A DNA stretch of 64,000 nt, taken from positions 4,059,501-4,123,500 of the forward strand of contig NZ_CP019288.1 in the NCBI RefSeq assembly GCF_009901525.1, written 5' to 3'. The notes under the pieces are model-generated. The model saw only the letters and a program-made list of their open reading frames with translations. It did not search any database and had not been told where the DNA came from. The translations under genes and the position numbers were made by a program. This stretch comes from Kordia antarctica. GTDB lineage: Bacteria; Bacteroidota; Bacteroidia; Flavobacteriales; Flavobacteriaceae. Below, in pieces: positions 53,654 to 62,545 of this stretch (within the stretch, counting starts at the first letter, position 1; every line of letters begins with the position of its first letter).

Positions 53654-55324
53654 ATGGCAAAAACTCAATTATCACCTTGGCAAAGGTTTGTTGGCTTACT
53701 TCGGTTAGAGAAGAAAGATATTTTACAAATTCTGTATTATGCCATCTTTGCAGGAATCGTGACGTTGTCATTACCACTTGGAATTCAGTCAATTATCAAC
53801 TTAATACAAGGTGCGCAAATGTCTACTTCTTGGGTTGTACTTGTAGTATTAGTGACACTTGGAGTTGTGTTTTCGGGCGCATTACAATTGATGCAACTTC
53901 GAATTATAGAAACCATTCAGCAACGTATTTTTATGCGAGCTTCTTTTGAATTAAGCTATCGTTTTCCAAAAATTAGAATGGATGAGTTGCGAAATTATTA
54001 TCCGCCAGAATTGGCAAATCGATTTTTTGATACAATAACCATTCAAAAAGGATTATCAAAAATATTGATTGATGTGCCCTCTGCAATATTGCAAATACTA
54101 TTTGCGCTCATTCTATTATCATTTTATCATCCGTTTTTTATCATTTTCGGAATCTTATTGCTTGTATTGATATATTTCGTATTCAAATTCACAGCACAAA
54201 GAGGTTTGCAAACTAGCTTGGACGAATCTAAACATAAATATAAAGTTGCGCATTGGATTCAAGAAGTAGCAAGAACAATGGTAAGTTTCAAGCTTTCAGG
54301 AAATACGAGTTTAGCACTTAAAAAAAATGATGCTTTGGTGGAAGAATACTTAAAAGCGCGTGAAAGCCACTTTCGGGTTTTGGTATTGCAATTCATTCAA
54401 ATGATATCATTCAAAGTATTGGTAACCGCTTCTTTATTATTAATTGGTGGCGCGTTGGTATTAAATCAAGAAATGAACATTGGACAATTTGTCGCTGCAG
54501 AAATCATCATCTTATTAGTCATTAATTCGGTTGAAAAACTAATTGTTGGTTTGGAATCTTTCTACGATGTATTAACATCAATTGAAAAACTAGGACAAGT
54601 TGTAGACAAAGGTTTAGAAGCGCAAGAAGGCGAAACACCAAATTTTACATCTAGTATGACAATTGAATTGGATAAGGTTTCATACAAAGTAGAAGATAGA
54701 GAAAAACCAATATTAAAAGATATCTCTTTAGCAATCACGCCAAGAAGTAGGATTCTAATTCAAGGGGAAAGTGGTTCTGGAAAATCAAGCTTATTACGAT
54801 TAATTGCGGCTGTTGTTGCGCCAACCGCGGGAAATATCTATGTCAATGAATTTTCAATAGAAAGTTTACACTTAAATCATTACAGATCGCACTTAGGATT
54901 ATCACTTTCAGAAGAAACTCCTTTTGAAGGAACAATCCGCGAAAATCTAGCTTTTGGGAATGAAGAAGTTTCCGATGAAACGATATTTTGGGCACTTGAA
55001 AAAGTTGGGTTGACACAATTTATAAAAGAACAACCAAAAGGTTTAAAAACCATACTAAACCCAGAAGGAAAACAAATTTCGTATAACATTTCTAAAAAAA
55101 TAGTGTTGGCTAGAGCGATTATTAAAAAGCCAAAAGTGTTGATTCTAGAAGATCCACTCGATCAATTTAACGCAGATGAAAGTAATGACATTATTGAATT
55201 CTTAACAGATGCATCAAATCCGTGGGCGCTAATTGTAGTGAGTAGCAACGAACGTTGGAAAACGAGCTGCAAAGGATTGATTATATTAGATAAAGGAGAA
55301 ATTAAAAGTCGAAAAGCATGTTAA
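53654..55324 (+). CDS. Type-I-secretion-like ABC transporter with degenerate ATPase domain
   Basis: About 556 residues from ATG at 53654 (MAKTQLSPWQRF); GTG at 53630 adds eight residues. Numbers here follow the GTG start. Six membrane segments span about 30-310. The nucleotide-binding domain (about 345-560) keeps Walker A GESGSGKSS (379-387), but the Q-loop Gln is Ser (LGLSLSEE), the LSGGQ signature reads ISYNI (483-487), Walker B ends LED instead of LDE (505-508), and the H-loop His is replaced (VVSSNERW). There is no C39 peptidase domain at the N-terminus. It overlaps the HlyD gene by 7 bp. The family exports peptides or proteins; the altered ATPase is discussed as a finding. Confidence 0.85.
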   Translation: MAKTQLSPWQRFVGLLRLEKKDILQILYYAIFAGIVTLSLPLGIQSIINLIQGAQMSTSWVVLVVLVTLGVVFSGALQLMQLRIIETIQQRIFMRASFELSYRFPKIRMDELRNYYPPELANRFFDTITIQKGLSKILIDVPSAILQILFALILLSFYHPFFIIFGILLLVLIYFVFKFTAQRGLQTSLDESKHKYKVAHWIQEVARTMVSFKLSGNTSLALKKNDALVEEYLKARESHFRVLVLQFIQMISFKVLVTASLLLIGGALVLNQEMNIGQFVAAEIIILLVINSVEKLIVGLESFYDVLTSIEKLGQVVDKGLEAQEGETPNFTSSMTIELDKVSYKVEDREKPILKDISLAITPRSRILIQGESGSGKSSLLRLIAAVVAPTAGNIYVNEFSIESLHLNHYRSHLGLSLSEETPFEGTIRENLAFGNEEVSDETIFWALEKVGLTQFIKEQPKGLKTILNPEGKQISYNISKKIVLARAIIKKPKVLILEDPLDQFNADESNDIIEFLTDASNPWALIVVSSNERWKTSCKGLIILDKGEIKSRKAC

Positions 55325-56679
55325 ACATTTCAAATAATCAACTCAACAAAAAGGTCGATCTTACCAAATTCAAATCTGGTAAAAACATCTTTGATAAACA
55401 TTATTACAAACAGTTCAATAAGTTCTTGTTGGCATTTGCTTTTATTGGAATTATTGTATTATTTCTTCCGTGGACACAGAATATTTCTGGACAAGGACTT
55501 GTAACTACATTGCGACCAGATCAACGTCCGCAAACGATTCAATCACAAATTCCAGGACGCATAGAACAATGGTTTGTGCGTGAAGGCGATTCGGTACGAA
55601 AAGGAGATACGATTTTGAAAATATCAGAAGTAAAAAGTGATTATTTTGATGACAGATTGGTGGAAAGAACTGGCGATCAAATCAAAGCAAAAGCATCTTC
55701 TGTAACAGCGTATAAAGGAAAAGTTGGTGCGTTGGAACGACAAATTTCAGCACTATTGAATGAAAGAGATTTAAAATTAGAGCAAACTCGAAACAAACTA
55801 TTGCAAGCAAAATTAAAAATAAAAGGCGATAGTATTGATGTAGAAGCGGCTCGAATCAACGAAAGTATTGCACAACGTCAATATGATCGGACGGAAACGT
55901 TGCAAAAAGAAGGTTTGAAAGCAGTAAAAGATGTGGAAGAAAAACGCTTAAAATTGCAAGAAACACAAGCGAAATTAATCTCAATAGAAAATAAATACTT
56001 AGCAAATAAAAACGAATTGCTCAACGCTAAAATAGAATTATCTCGAACGCAAGCTTCGTATACAGATAAAATTTCAAAAGCACAAGGAGATGTTTTTACA
56101 GCACAATCGAGTCAGTTTGACACAGAAGCGCAAGTTACCAAACTCGAAAATGCGTATACAAATTACAAAGTCAGAAATGGCTTATTATACATTACTGCGC
56201 CGCAAGATGGTTTTATAAACAAAGCGATAAAAGGCGGAATTGGCGAAACATTCAAAGAAGGCGAAAAATTGGTAGGAATCATGCCAGCAGGTTACGAATT
56301 GGCAGTAGAAAGTTACGTGCGTCCAATAGATTTGCCATTAATTCACATTGGCGAAAAAGTACGTGTGCAATTTGATGGTTGGCCAGCAATCATATTCAGC
56401 GGTTGGCCAAATGTTTCGTACGGAACCTATGGCGCAAAAGTAGTAGCAATTGAAAATTTTATCAGCGACAACGGAAAATACAGAATTTTGCTTGCGCCAG
56501 ATGAAAACGATCATGAATGGCCAAAAGCGATTCGAGTTGGTTCAGGTGCAAAAACAATTGCGTTGCTGAATGATGTACCAATTTGGTTTGAACTTTGGCG
56601 ACAAGTAAATAGTTTTCCACCAAATTACTATCAGCCTGACGGAAAAAATAAAAATGAAAAATCAGCTAAGGAAAATTAA
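55318..56679 (+). CDS. HlyD-type membrane fusion protein
   Basis: 453 residues. One membrane segment (about 36-52), a lipoyl-like half (QTIQSQIPGRIEQWFVREGDSVRKGDTILKISE), a long coiled coil of about 100-270 residues, the second lipoyl half (LYITAPQDGFINKAIKGGIGETFKEGEKLV) and a beta-barrel with GEKVRVQFDGWPAIIFSGWP. It bridges the ABC transporter and the outer-membrane channel. It overlaps the ABC gene by 7 bp and the TolC gene by 1 bp (TAATG). Confidence 0.92.
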   Translation: MLNISNNQLNKKVDLTKFKSGKNIFDKHYYKQFNKFLLAFAFIGIIVLFLPWTQNISGQGLVTTLRPDQRPQTIQSQIPGRIEQWFVREGDSVRKGDTILKISEVKSDYFDDRLVERTGDQIKAKASSVTAYKGKVGALERQISALLNERDLKLEQTRNKLLQAKLKIKGDSIDVEAARINESIAQRQYDRTETLQKEGLKAVKDVEEKRLKLQETQAKLISIENKYLANKNELLNAKIELSRTQASYTDKISKAQGDVFTAQSSQFDTEAQVTKLENAYTNYKVRNGLLYITAPQDGFINKAIKGGIGETFKEGEKLVGIMPAGYELAVESYVRPIDLPLIHIGEKVRVQFDGWPAIIFSGWPNVSYGTYGAKVVAIENFISDNGKYRILLAPDENDHEWPKAIRVGSGAKTIALLNDVPIWFELWRQVNSFPPNYYQPDGKNKNEKSAKEN

Positions 56680-58082
56680 TGATGAGATACATTTTTCTTC
56701 TACTTATAGTTCTTTTCAGCGGAAACGGAATTGCGCAAACTGAAAATTCATCAGATAGTATTCTATCGTTAAATGAATATCTTGGCTATGTAAAAACGTA
56801 TCATCCAATTGTAAAACAAGCCAATTTAATTATCAACGAAAGTGAAGCGAAATTGTTGAAAGCGCGTGGAGCATTTGATCCTAAATTTGAAGTTGATTAT
56901 GATCGAAAAAAATTCAAAAAGACAGAATATTACGATAAACTCAACGCAACATTCAAAATTCCAACGTGGTACGGAATTGAGCTAAAAGCTAATTTTGAAG
57001 AAAATACAGGCGAATTTTTAAATCCTGAATTTACAGTTCCAACAGACGGATTATACAGCGCAGGAATTTCGATTTCATTAGCAAGAGGTTTTCTAATTAA
57101 TGAACGAATGACAATGTTAAAACAAGCCAAATTGTTTACACAACAAGCGCAAGTAGATCAGCAATTATTGGTCAATCAAATACTATATGAAGCTTCAATT
57201 ACATATTTTAAATGGTTAAAATCGTATCGAAATAAAGAAGTATATCATTCATTTTTATCGAATGCGGAATTGCGTTTTGATGGAATTAAAAGAAGCTTTC
57301 GCGAAGGAGAAAAAGCTGCCATTGATACGCTTGAAGCACGATTAACGCTAAACACACGAAAGTTAGATTTGGAAAAAGCGCGGATTACGTATGTGAAATC
57401 GTCATTGGAATTGTCTAATTATTTATGGTTAAATGATAACACGCCAGTTGAACTGAAAGAAACCATCAATCCAGATACAACAACATTTGAACGGATTGAT
57501 GAAGTATTGAATGTAACGGCTTTTAATACGGAAGATTTTGATGTAGAAACGCATCCAAAAATACAATCGCTGAATTTTAAATATGAAAGTTTACAACTGA
57601 ATAAACGTTTAAAACAAAACCTATTATTGCCTCAAATAGATTTGCAATACAATTTTTTGTCGCAAACTCCAGACGAAACAGGAACGTTCAATACACAAAA
57701 CTATAAAAGTGGCGTACACATTAGTTTTCCGTTATTTCTACGAAAAGAACGCGGAGATTTACGCTTGGCAAAATTAAAACTACAAGACTTAGAATTTGAA
57801 CGCACCACAACGCGTGTGACGCTGAAAAACAAAATAAGCGCGATTACTCAAGAAATAATATCGTACGAATTGCAAAACAGACTTACGCAAGAATTGGTCA
57901 ACGATTACCAAGTATTATTGCAAGCAGAAGAACGTAAATTTTTTCTGGGAGAAAGTTCGTTGTTCTTAGTCAATTCGCGCGAAGCGAAACTTATAGAAAA
58001 CAAAATAAAGGCAATTGAGTTAGAGAATAAATACTTTGCTACAAAAGCAAACTTGTTTAATATAATGGCGAATTTGTTGTAG
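56679..58082 (+). CDS. TolC-family outer membrane efflux protein
   Basis: 467 residues with a signal peptide (1-20, ending GIAQ). Two outer-membrane-efflux repeats with long helices are present: KQANLIINESEAKLLKARGAFDPKFEVDYD and NKISAITQEIISYELQNRLTQELVNDYQVLLQAEERKFFLGESSLFLVNSREAKLIENK. It forms the outer channel with the HlyD and ABC proteins. A second ATG follows immediately; either could be used. A terminator-like repeat (family C) begins 27 bp after the stop. Confidence 0.93.
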   Translation: MMRYIFLLLIVLFSGNGIAQTENSSDSILSLNEYLGYVKTYHPIVKQANLIINESEAKLLKARGAFDPKFEVDYDRKKFKKTEYYDKLNATFKIPTWYGIELKANFEENTGEFLNPEFTVPTDGLYSAGISISLARGFLINERMTMLKQAKLFTQQAQVDQQLLVNQILYEASITYFKWLKSYRNKEVYHSFLSNAELRFDGIKRSFREGEKAAIDTLEARLTLNTRKLDLEKARITYVKSSLELSNYLWLNDNTPVELKETINPDTTTFERIDEVLNVTAFNTEDFDVETHPKIQSLNFKYESLQLNKRLKQNLLLPQIDLQYNFLSQTPDETGTFNTQNYKSGVHISFPLFLRKERGDLRLAKLKLQDLEFERTTTRVTLKNKISAITQEIISYELQNRLTQELVNDYQVLLQAEERKFFLGESSLFLVNSREAKLIENKIKAIELENKYFATKANLFNIMANLL

Positions 58083-58108
58083 GTTTAGACTTCTGGATTG
58101 TAGTAAAT

Positions 58109-58252
58109 AAAAAAGAGGCTGTCTGGAAAGTTAAACTTTCGTCAAGCCGAACTTGATTCGGTTTCCCATAATCATTGAAAATCAAAATAATGAGATTCTG
58201 AATCAAGTTCAGAATGAAGCCTATTAAAGTTTTTCAGATAGCCTCTTTTTTT
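58109..58252. repeat. 140-bp inverted-repeat element, family C, copy 1 (doubles as terminator)
   Basis: Starts AAAAAGAGGCTGTCTGG and ends with its approximate complement, CAGATAGCCTCTTTTTTT. The centre holds CGTCAAGCCGAACTTGATTC and GAATCAAGTTCAGAATGA. Copy 2 at 62546-62685 is the same element in the same orientation with a few changes. It closes the transporter operon. Confidence 0.85.
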
Positions 58253-58272
58253 ATAAATGAACTCGTCAAGTT

Positions 58273-58437
58273 TTATTCACAAGTATAATGACCAGAATGA
58301 CAAATTCGGTTGTACGGATATGTTTTAGGTCCACCAGAGCTATCACGTAAGCCACCTTTTAAGATTTCAGTAGCATTTAGTTGTGCAACTTTTGATTTTT
58401 GTAAGTGTAAATTGAGAATTGTTTTTTTTACTTTCAT
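58273..58437 (-). CDS. GG-leader lanthipeptide-like precursor, 54 aa
   Basis: A 54-residue peptide from ATG at 58435-58437 to TAA at 58273. The leader is MKVKKTILNLHLQKSKVAQL, NATEILKGG, then a 25-residue core with Ser, Thr and two Cys (RICHSGHYTCE at the end). Leader pattern L-x-L-x-K-x-x-V-A-x-L matches the peptides at 60587 and 61001 and Bacteroidota class I lanthipeptides. It lies directly after the transporter operon but on the other strand. A 24-bp perfect palindrome is 76 bp upstream. No LanB/LanC gene is in the window. Confidence 0.72.
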   Translation of the reverse strand: MKVKKTILNLHLQKSKVAQLNATEILKGGLRDSSGGPKTYPYNRICHSGHYTCE

Positions 58438-58512
58438 TGTCGATTAAATTTTAGATTTACTTCTAAAGCTACCATAACTTTGACAAAATAAGCTGCTGTT
58501 TTTGAATGTGTT

Positions 58513-58536
58513 AGTTGCAATTTATAAATTGCAACT
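58513..58536. promoter_or_regulatory. 24-bp perfect palindrome, candidate operator of the AraC regulator
   Basis: AGTTGCAATTTATAAATTG followed by CAACT; identical to its reverse complement over 24 bp. The core GCAATTTATAAATTG occurs again at 60428-60442. It lies 76 bp before the precursor start at 58437, between it and the end of the araC-type gene. Confidence 0.6.
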
Positions 58537-58563
58537 CCTATTTTAAAGCTAATTATTTGATTA

Positions 58564-60318
58564 TTAAATAGTTATATTTTTAACTTGTTTAATAAAATCA
58601 GAAGGTTGCATTTTGGTTTTTCGTTTAAAAGCTCTTGCAAAAGACTGCGAATTGTTAAAACCAACTTCCAAAGCGATGGCTTTTATGGTGTATAATAAAA
58701 AATGTTTGTCGTTCTGAATCTTATCAATTGCATAATCTACGCGCAAATCATTTAAGTATTCTGCAAAATTCTTATCCTTGAAAGTGTTGATGACTTTTGA
58801 TAAATAGGCAGAATTTGTTTTAAACTTTTTTGCTAAATCTGTCAATGTAATATCCGCATGAATGTAAGCAGTCTCTTTTTCAAAAGTTGCCAATTGTTTT
58901 AGCAAGTGATCAACAATTTCTTGTGGAATTCCAATAGTTTCTTCCGTTGCTTGAACAGTTTGTGTCGGAATCAAAGTACTTTTTTGCGTATGTTGTGTTA
59001 CAAACTCTTGAAAACGTCTTTTTAGTCGTTGTTGTTTGTAATAGAATAGTGCTAATAAAAATATAAATAAACAAAATACGGCACCTGCAATTTTCAAAAA
59101 AACGTTAAATTTCCGATCTTTCTTTTTCAATGCTGCGTTCAGTTTTTCTTGTTCGGACAATAACGAACGTCTATCAAATTTTTTAGAAATCGTCGCGCTC
59201 AAATACCTATAATTATTATAAAAAATACTATCGGCAAATAACTTTCTATTTGTGTAATGCAGTTGTTTCTGAATATCATTTTGCGATTTATAATACTGAT
59301 ACAACGCATCATAATTCTCCATAACTTTAGTCGAAATAAAATTGGTGTGTTCAGAAAAAACAGAATCTACTTTTTTATAATACACAATAGCAGTTTCCTT
59401 TTGTTGTAATGAATCATGCGCCTTTCCTAAATGAAAATAAGCATCAATAATACACGATTTGTCACGATCACTCATTAGTACAGGAATCGTTTTCTGAATA
59501 CTATCAATCGCGGTTAAATACTGCTTTTTGTAAAATAAGCGCATGCCTTCATTCAGCACAAAGAGATTATAAATTCGTGGATTTTTGGTAAAAGCAGCTA
59601 TTCGTATTCCTTTGTCAATATAAAAAGCCGCCGAATCCAATTGTTTGGTTTCAATATACAAATTTGCCAACGCCAAATGCGAAAGCATAAAATCTAACGT
59701 GTCTCTTTTTGGGTTGTTTTTTTCAAACGCATAACATTCTTTATAAATATCGAGTGCTTCTTGGTATTGTTCCAATCGCCATTTAACCGTTCCGATGTTG
59801 TATTTATTTACATAATACAACTCTAAATTTCCACTTTTATCTGCGGCATCCATCGCTTCCAAATAATTATCTAGCGATTCTTTATATTTTCCTTTGTATT
59901 GTAAAACAGCTCCTTTATACGTGTAAAAAATTGCAGGATAACGTTCATTGCTAAAATCTTTGCTAACAGCAATACCTTTATCAAAATAGCTAAAACTTTT
60001 GCGGTAATCAGTTCTAAAAGATTTGCCTAAAAACTCATATCCGATCATCTGATTGAGTTTATCTTTCTCTTTTATGGCTTTCGCCAGATAGGACTTTGCG
60101 TAAAATATTTTCTGAAGCGAATCCTTTTCAACGTTTTCAAATGCGGTACGTAATTCGTTGAATGTTTTCTGTTGAAGCGAATCTGGTATTACAAAGTCTG
60201 AATCTTCTTGTGCATATGTCAAATTCAAAAAAAGAAAGAAAAAAGTAAAGAAGAAATAACTATTCACAAAATAAGTGAACAAAATATGTAGTGTAGTGGG
60301 AAAATATTTTCTAAGCAT
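58564..60318 (-). CDS. Membrane TPR-AraC hybrid transcriptional regulator
   Basis: 584 residues. Signal or anchor segment (about 15-36) and periplasmic TPR repeats (about 50-370), a coiled coil, one membrane segment (405-427), then an AraC-type DNA-binding domain at 488-580 (TLTDLAKKFKTNSAYLSKVINTFKDKNFAEYLNDLRVDYAIDKI, and ALEVGFNNSQSFARAFKRKTKMQPSDF). It senses something in the periplasm and binds DNA from the membrane. Its neighbours on both sides are GG-leader peptide genes and both flanks carry the same palindrome core, so it is the likely controller of peptide production. Confidence 0.9.
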   Translation of the reverse strand: MLRKYFPTTLHILFTYFVNSYFFFTFFFLFLNLTYAQEDSDFVIPDSLQQKTFNELRTAFENVEKDSLQKIFYAKSYLAKAIKEKDKLNQMIGYEFLGKSFRTDYRKSFSYFDKGIAVSKDFSNERYPAIFYTYKGAVLQYKGKYKESLDNYLEAMDAADKSGNLELYYVNKYNIGTVKWRLEQYQEALDIYKECYAFEKNNPKRDTLDFMLSHLALANLYIETKQLDSAAFYIDKGIRIAAFTKNPRIYNLFVLNEGMRLFYKKQYLTAIDSIQKTIPVLMSDRDKSCIIDAYFHLGKAHDSLQQKETAIVYYKKVDSVFSEHTNFISTKVMENYDALYQYYKSQNDIQKQLHYTNRKLFADSIFYNNYRYLSATISKKFDRRSLLSEQEKLNAALKKKDRKFNVFLKIAGAVFCLFIFLLALFYYKQQRLKRRFQEFVTQHTQKSTLIPTQTVQATEETIGIPQEIVDHLLKQLATFEKETAYIHADITLTDLAKKFKTNSAYLSKVINTFKDKNFAEYLNDLRVDYAIDKIQNDKHFLLYTIKAIALEVGFNNSQSFARAFKRKTKMQPSDFIKQVKNITI

Positions 60319-60427
60319 ACATACAAAATTGGAGATTAAAAAGCTGTTTGCAGTTAGGTAAATATACCTTTTTTAAGATGAAAACTTCGAAAGTGCTTCT
60401 AATACGGAATCTTATAAGAGACATCCT

Positions 60428-60460
60428 GCAATTTATAAATTGAAAGATGCAATTCATAAA
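60428..60460. promoter_or_regulatory. GCAATTTATAAATTG palindrome plus half copy, candidate operator
   Basis: GCAATTTATAAATTG at 60428-60442 is the core of the palindrome at 58513; GCAATTCATAAA follows at 60449-60460 as a second half-site. It lies 110 bp before the araC-type start and 127 bp before the precursor at 60587, so it could serve both divergent genes. Confidence 0.6.
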
Positions 60461-60586
60461 AGGTGACAAACATTGTTTTTTCTCGGTACAAAATCATGCT
60501 ACATTTGAGTTGTTGCAACACTTCAGAAACTTGTTTTGACTTCGATCAAAATTATAGCATTCATCTAACATCTAACATCTAAAAAC

Positions 60587-60718
60587 ATGAAAAAGCAAAA
60601 AGTAAAATTGAACACACTAAAATTCAAAAAATCAAACATCGCGAACCTTTTTGTTTTTGGCGGAATTCACAGCGGGTCGAGGAATACAGGAAAAACCAAC
60701 ATTTTAATTTTTCCGTAG
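60587..60718 (+). CDS. GG-leader peptide, RiPP-like precursor, 43 aa
   Basis: A 43-residue peptide from ATG at 60587 to TAG at 60716. The leader MKKQKVKLNTLKFKKSNIAN, LFVFGG is a near match to that of the peptide at 61001 (K-L-N-L-x-K-x-N-I-A-N-x-x-x-x-G-G). The core after GG (IHSGSRNTGKTNILIFP) has two Ser and two Thr but no Cys, so it cannot form lanthionine rings alone. It may be a decayed or differently modified member. Divergent from the araC-type gene. Confidence 0.6.
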   Translation: MKKQKVKLNTLKFKKSNIANLFVFGGIHSGSRNTGKTNILIFP

Positions 60719-61000
60719 TGTAGTAGTGATTTTTCGTTAAGAATTTTTGAAGCCTTGGAAAAAATTTAGAAAAATGAATACGGTTTTAGCTTTTTCAGCT
60801 AAAAACACCTCTGGAAAAACGCACTTTCTTTTTTTGAAGCCTGTGCTGAACTTGATTCAGTATTCTTTGTGCGAGCAAAGAAAAAGAAAATAAGAATCTA
60901 AAAATGAGGTTGTTATTAGTAATTTTTTTTTAAAAATACATTCAGCTCCGGTTATGTCAAAGTAAAAATTGAGTATATAATAATTTATAAAACAAACACA

Positions 61001-61204
61001 ATGAAAAAAAAGAAAATCAACTTAGAAAAATTAAACCTAAACAAAACAAACATTGCTAATTTCCACATCAAAGGCGGAATGATGGAAGCATCCGTTTTTG
61101 TAGCATGTCCAGAGCCAGAACCTACGGGAATAGCTTGTAAGCCTTCAAAGTGGTGTAATTCGTGGCGTCCTACGGAATGCGATCATGGTGCTTGTGGTTC
61201 GTAA
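61001..61204 (+). CDS. Cysteine-rich GG-leader lanthipeptide-like precursor, 67 aa
   Basis: 67 residues. Leader MKKKKINLEKLNLNKTNIAN, FHIKGG (cleavage after residue 26), then a 41-residue core with five Cys, four Ser and two Thr and a proline-rich start (VACPEPEPTGIACKP). The spacing (KWCNSW, TECDHGACGS) would permit several thioether or disulfide links. The leader matches Bacteroidota class I lanthipeptide leaders. It is followed after 82 bp by a lipoprotein gene on the same strand. Export by the ABC-HlyD-TolC set upstream is an inference. Confidence 0.72.
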   Translation: MKKKKINLEKLNLNKTNIANFHIKGGMMEASVFVACPEPEPTGIACKPSKWCNSWRPTECDHGACGS

Positions 61205-61286
61205 ATATTCAATTGCTAAGGGAGAAACCTGAAAATCCTGATGTTTCTAAATCAAAAGAGTACGGAAAACCAAAACTATAAAAAGT

Positions 61287-62540
61287 ATGAAAACATCAAT
61301 TCATAAAATATTCTTACTGTCCATATTAATTACATTTTTCTATTCCTGTTCCGAAAATGAAACGTTTGTAGAAGAAGAAGCAATTGTTTCAAAACAAGTT
61401 ATGATTGAAGTGGAAAAGCAATCTCCAGAACAACAAACATTATTTGAATATGCGCGTTTGCTGTCAGTAGCTATTGATACTCACGAAAACATGAATGAAG
61501 TGCTTCAAGAAAAAGCATTAAAATTACAACGTCTTGGATATTATGAACAAGAGTTTTATGTTGGAATGGAAGAGCAAAATAGCATGAAAGCATTTGGAAA
61601 TAATTCGTTACGCAACATATTAGAAAAAGTCGGAAATGCAGAAACGCCATCGTTATTAAAAGAATTTACAAGAATAAATCCTGCAATGACAGTTTTATTA
61701 CTTGGCGATGCGGAAGTGCAAGAATTTTCAAATCGAGTATATGTCGATAATGGATTTGATGATAGTAATTTGGCAGAAACGATTTATTTTTACGAAAATG
61801 GTATGTTGAAATCACAGCAATTAGGCGACAAACCATTGCTAAAATCATTCATTGTTAGAAATAGCGAAGTTGTGACGAGGTCAAATATACTATCTACTGA
61901 AAAGTCTAAAAACGAAAATATGCATACACTTTTTACGTATGATGATGGAAGATCGGTTAAAATCAACGCTGGAGCAATTATTGACACGCCAACCAATGCT
62001 GAATCAGTTTCGCCTGATGATATTGACGGCGGCGGTTCGGGCGGAACACCACCATCTAATTGCAACGCTCCTTGCGAACGTGATTGTGAAAGCGGAACAG
62101 AAAATATTTTACGATTTAGAACACATGATGATCGCGATAGCTTTTTCAGAGGAAAAGGAGAATGGTTTTTTATTGAAGCTTATATATCTTCATCAGGCGC
62201 ATTCTTAAATATCAAACGAACACCGAAAATGAATAGTGTTCGTGGCGATTTTTCTTGGCATTATCCAAACTTTCTAATTGAAAACATAGACAGAAAAATT
62301 GTAAATACTATAAAAATATATTGTTACGAATCTGATGGCGGAAATGATACAAACATTTTATTCAATTTTGCTCCGCCATATCAAGGAACTACTGCTTATT
62401 ACAATAGTTTAAGTACTGGAATTTATTCGGATGATGATTTTATAGGTTCTTACATTGTAGATTATTGCGACGGAATAGGTACAAATGGCGTCATGTATGC
62501 TCCGGCAAGTGATGTAGATGTACAACACAGCGAACGGTAA
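61287..62540 (+). CDS. Lipoprotein linked to the peptide genes
   Basis: 417 residues. A lipoprotein signal peptide ends at the lipobox FFYSC (Cys21), followed by SENETFVEEE. The N-terminal domain (about 35-240) is helical and acidic. A glycine/proline linker at about 247-258 (DGGGSGGTPPSN) leads to a Cys-containing segment (CNAPCERDCESG) and a C-terminal domain of beta character (about 275-417) that I do not recognise. It is co-oriented with the Cys-rich precursor at 61001, so a role in its immunity, capture or processing is possible, not shown. Family C copy 2 closes the gene. Confidence 0.8.
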   Translation: MKTSIHKIFLLSILITFFYSCSENETFVEEEAIVSKQVMIEVEKQSPEQQTLFEYARLLSVAIDTHENMNEVLQEKALKLQRLGYYEQEFYVGMEEQNSMKAFGNNSLRNILEKVGNAETPSLLKEFTRINPAMTVLLLGDAEVQEFSNRVYVDNGFDDSNLAETIYFYENGMLKSQQLGDKPLLKSFIVRNSEVVTRSNILSTEKSKNENMHTLFTYDDGRSVKINAGAIIDTPTNAESVSPDDIDGGGSGGTPPSNCNAPCERDCESGTENILRFRTHDDRDSFFRGKGEWFFIEAYISSSGAFLNIKRTPKMNSVRGDFSWHYPNFLIENIDRKIVNTIKIYCYESDGGNDTNILFNFAPPYQGTTAYYNSLSTGIYSDDDFIGSYIVDYCDGIGTNGVMYAPASDVDVQHSER

Positions 62541-62545
62541 AAACT

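Noticed and set aside
60775-60900. Short frame MNTVLAFSAKNTSGKTHF in the gap between two precursor genes
   Set aside because: The DNA resembles the dispersed AACTTGATTC-type repeat words; the peptide lacks the leader pattern of the neighbours.
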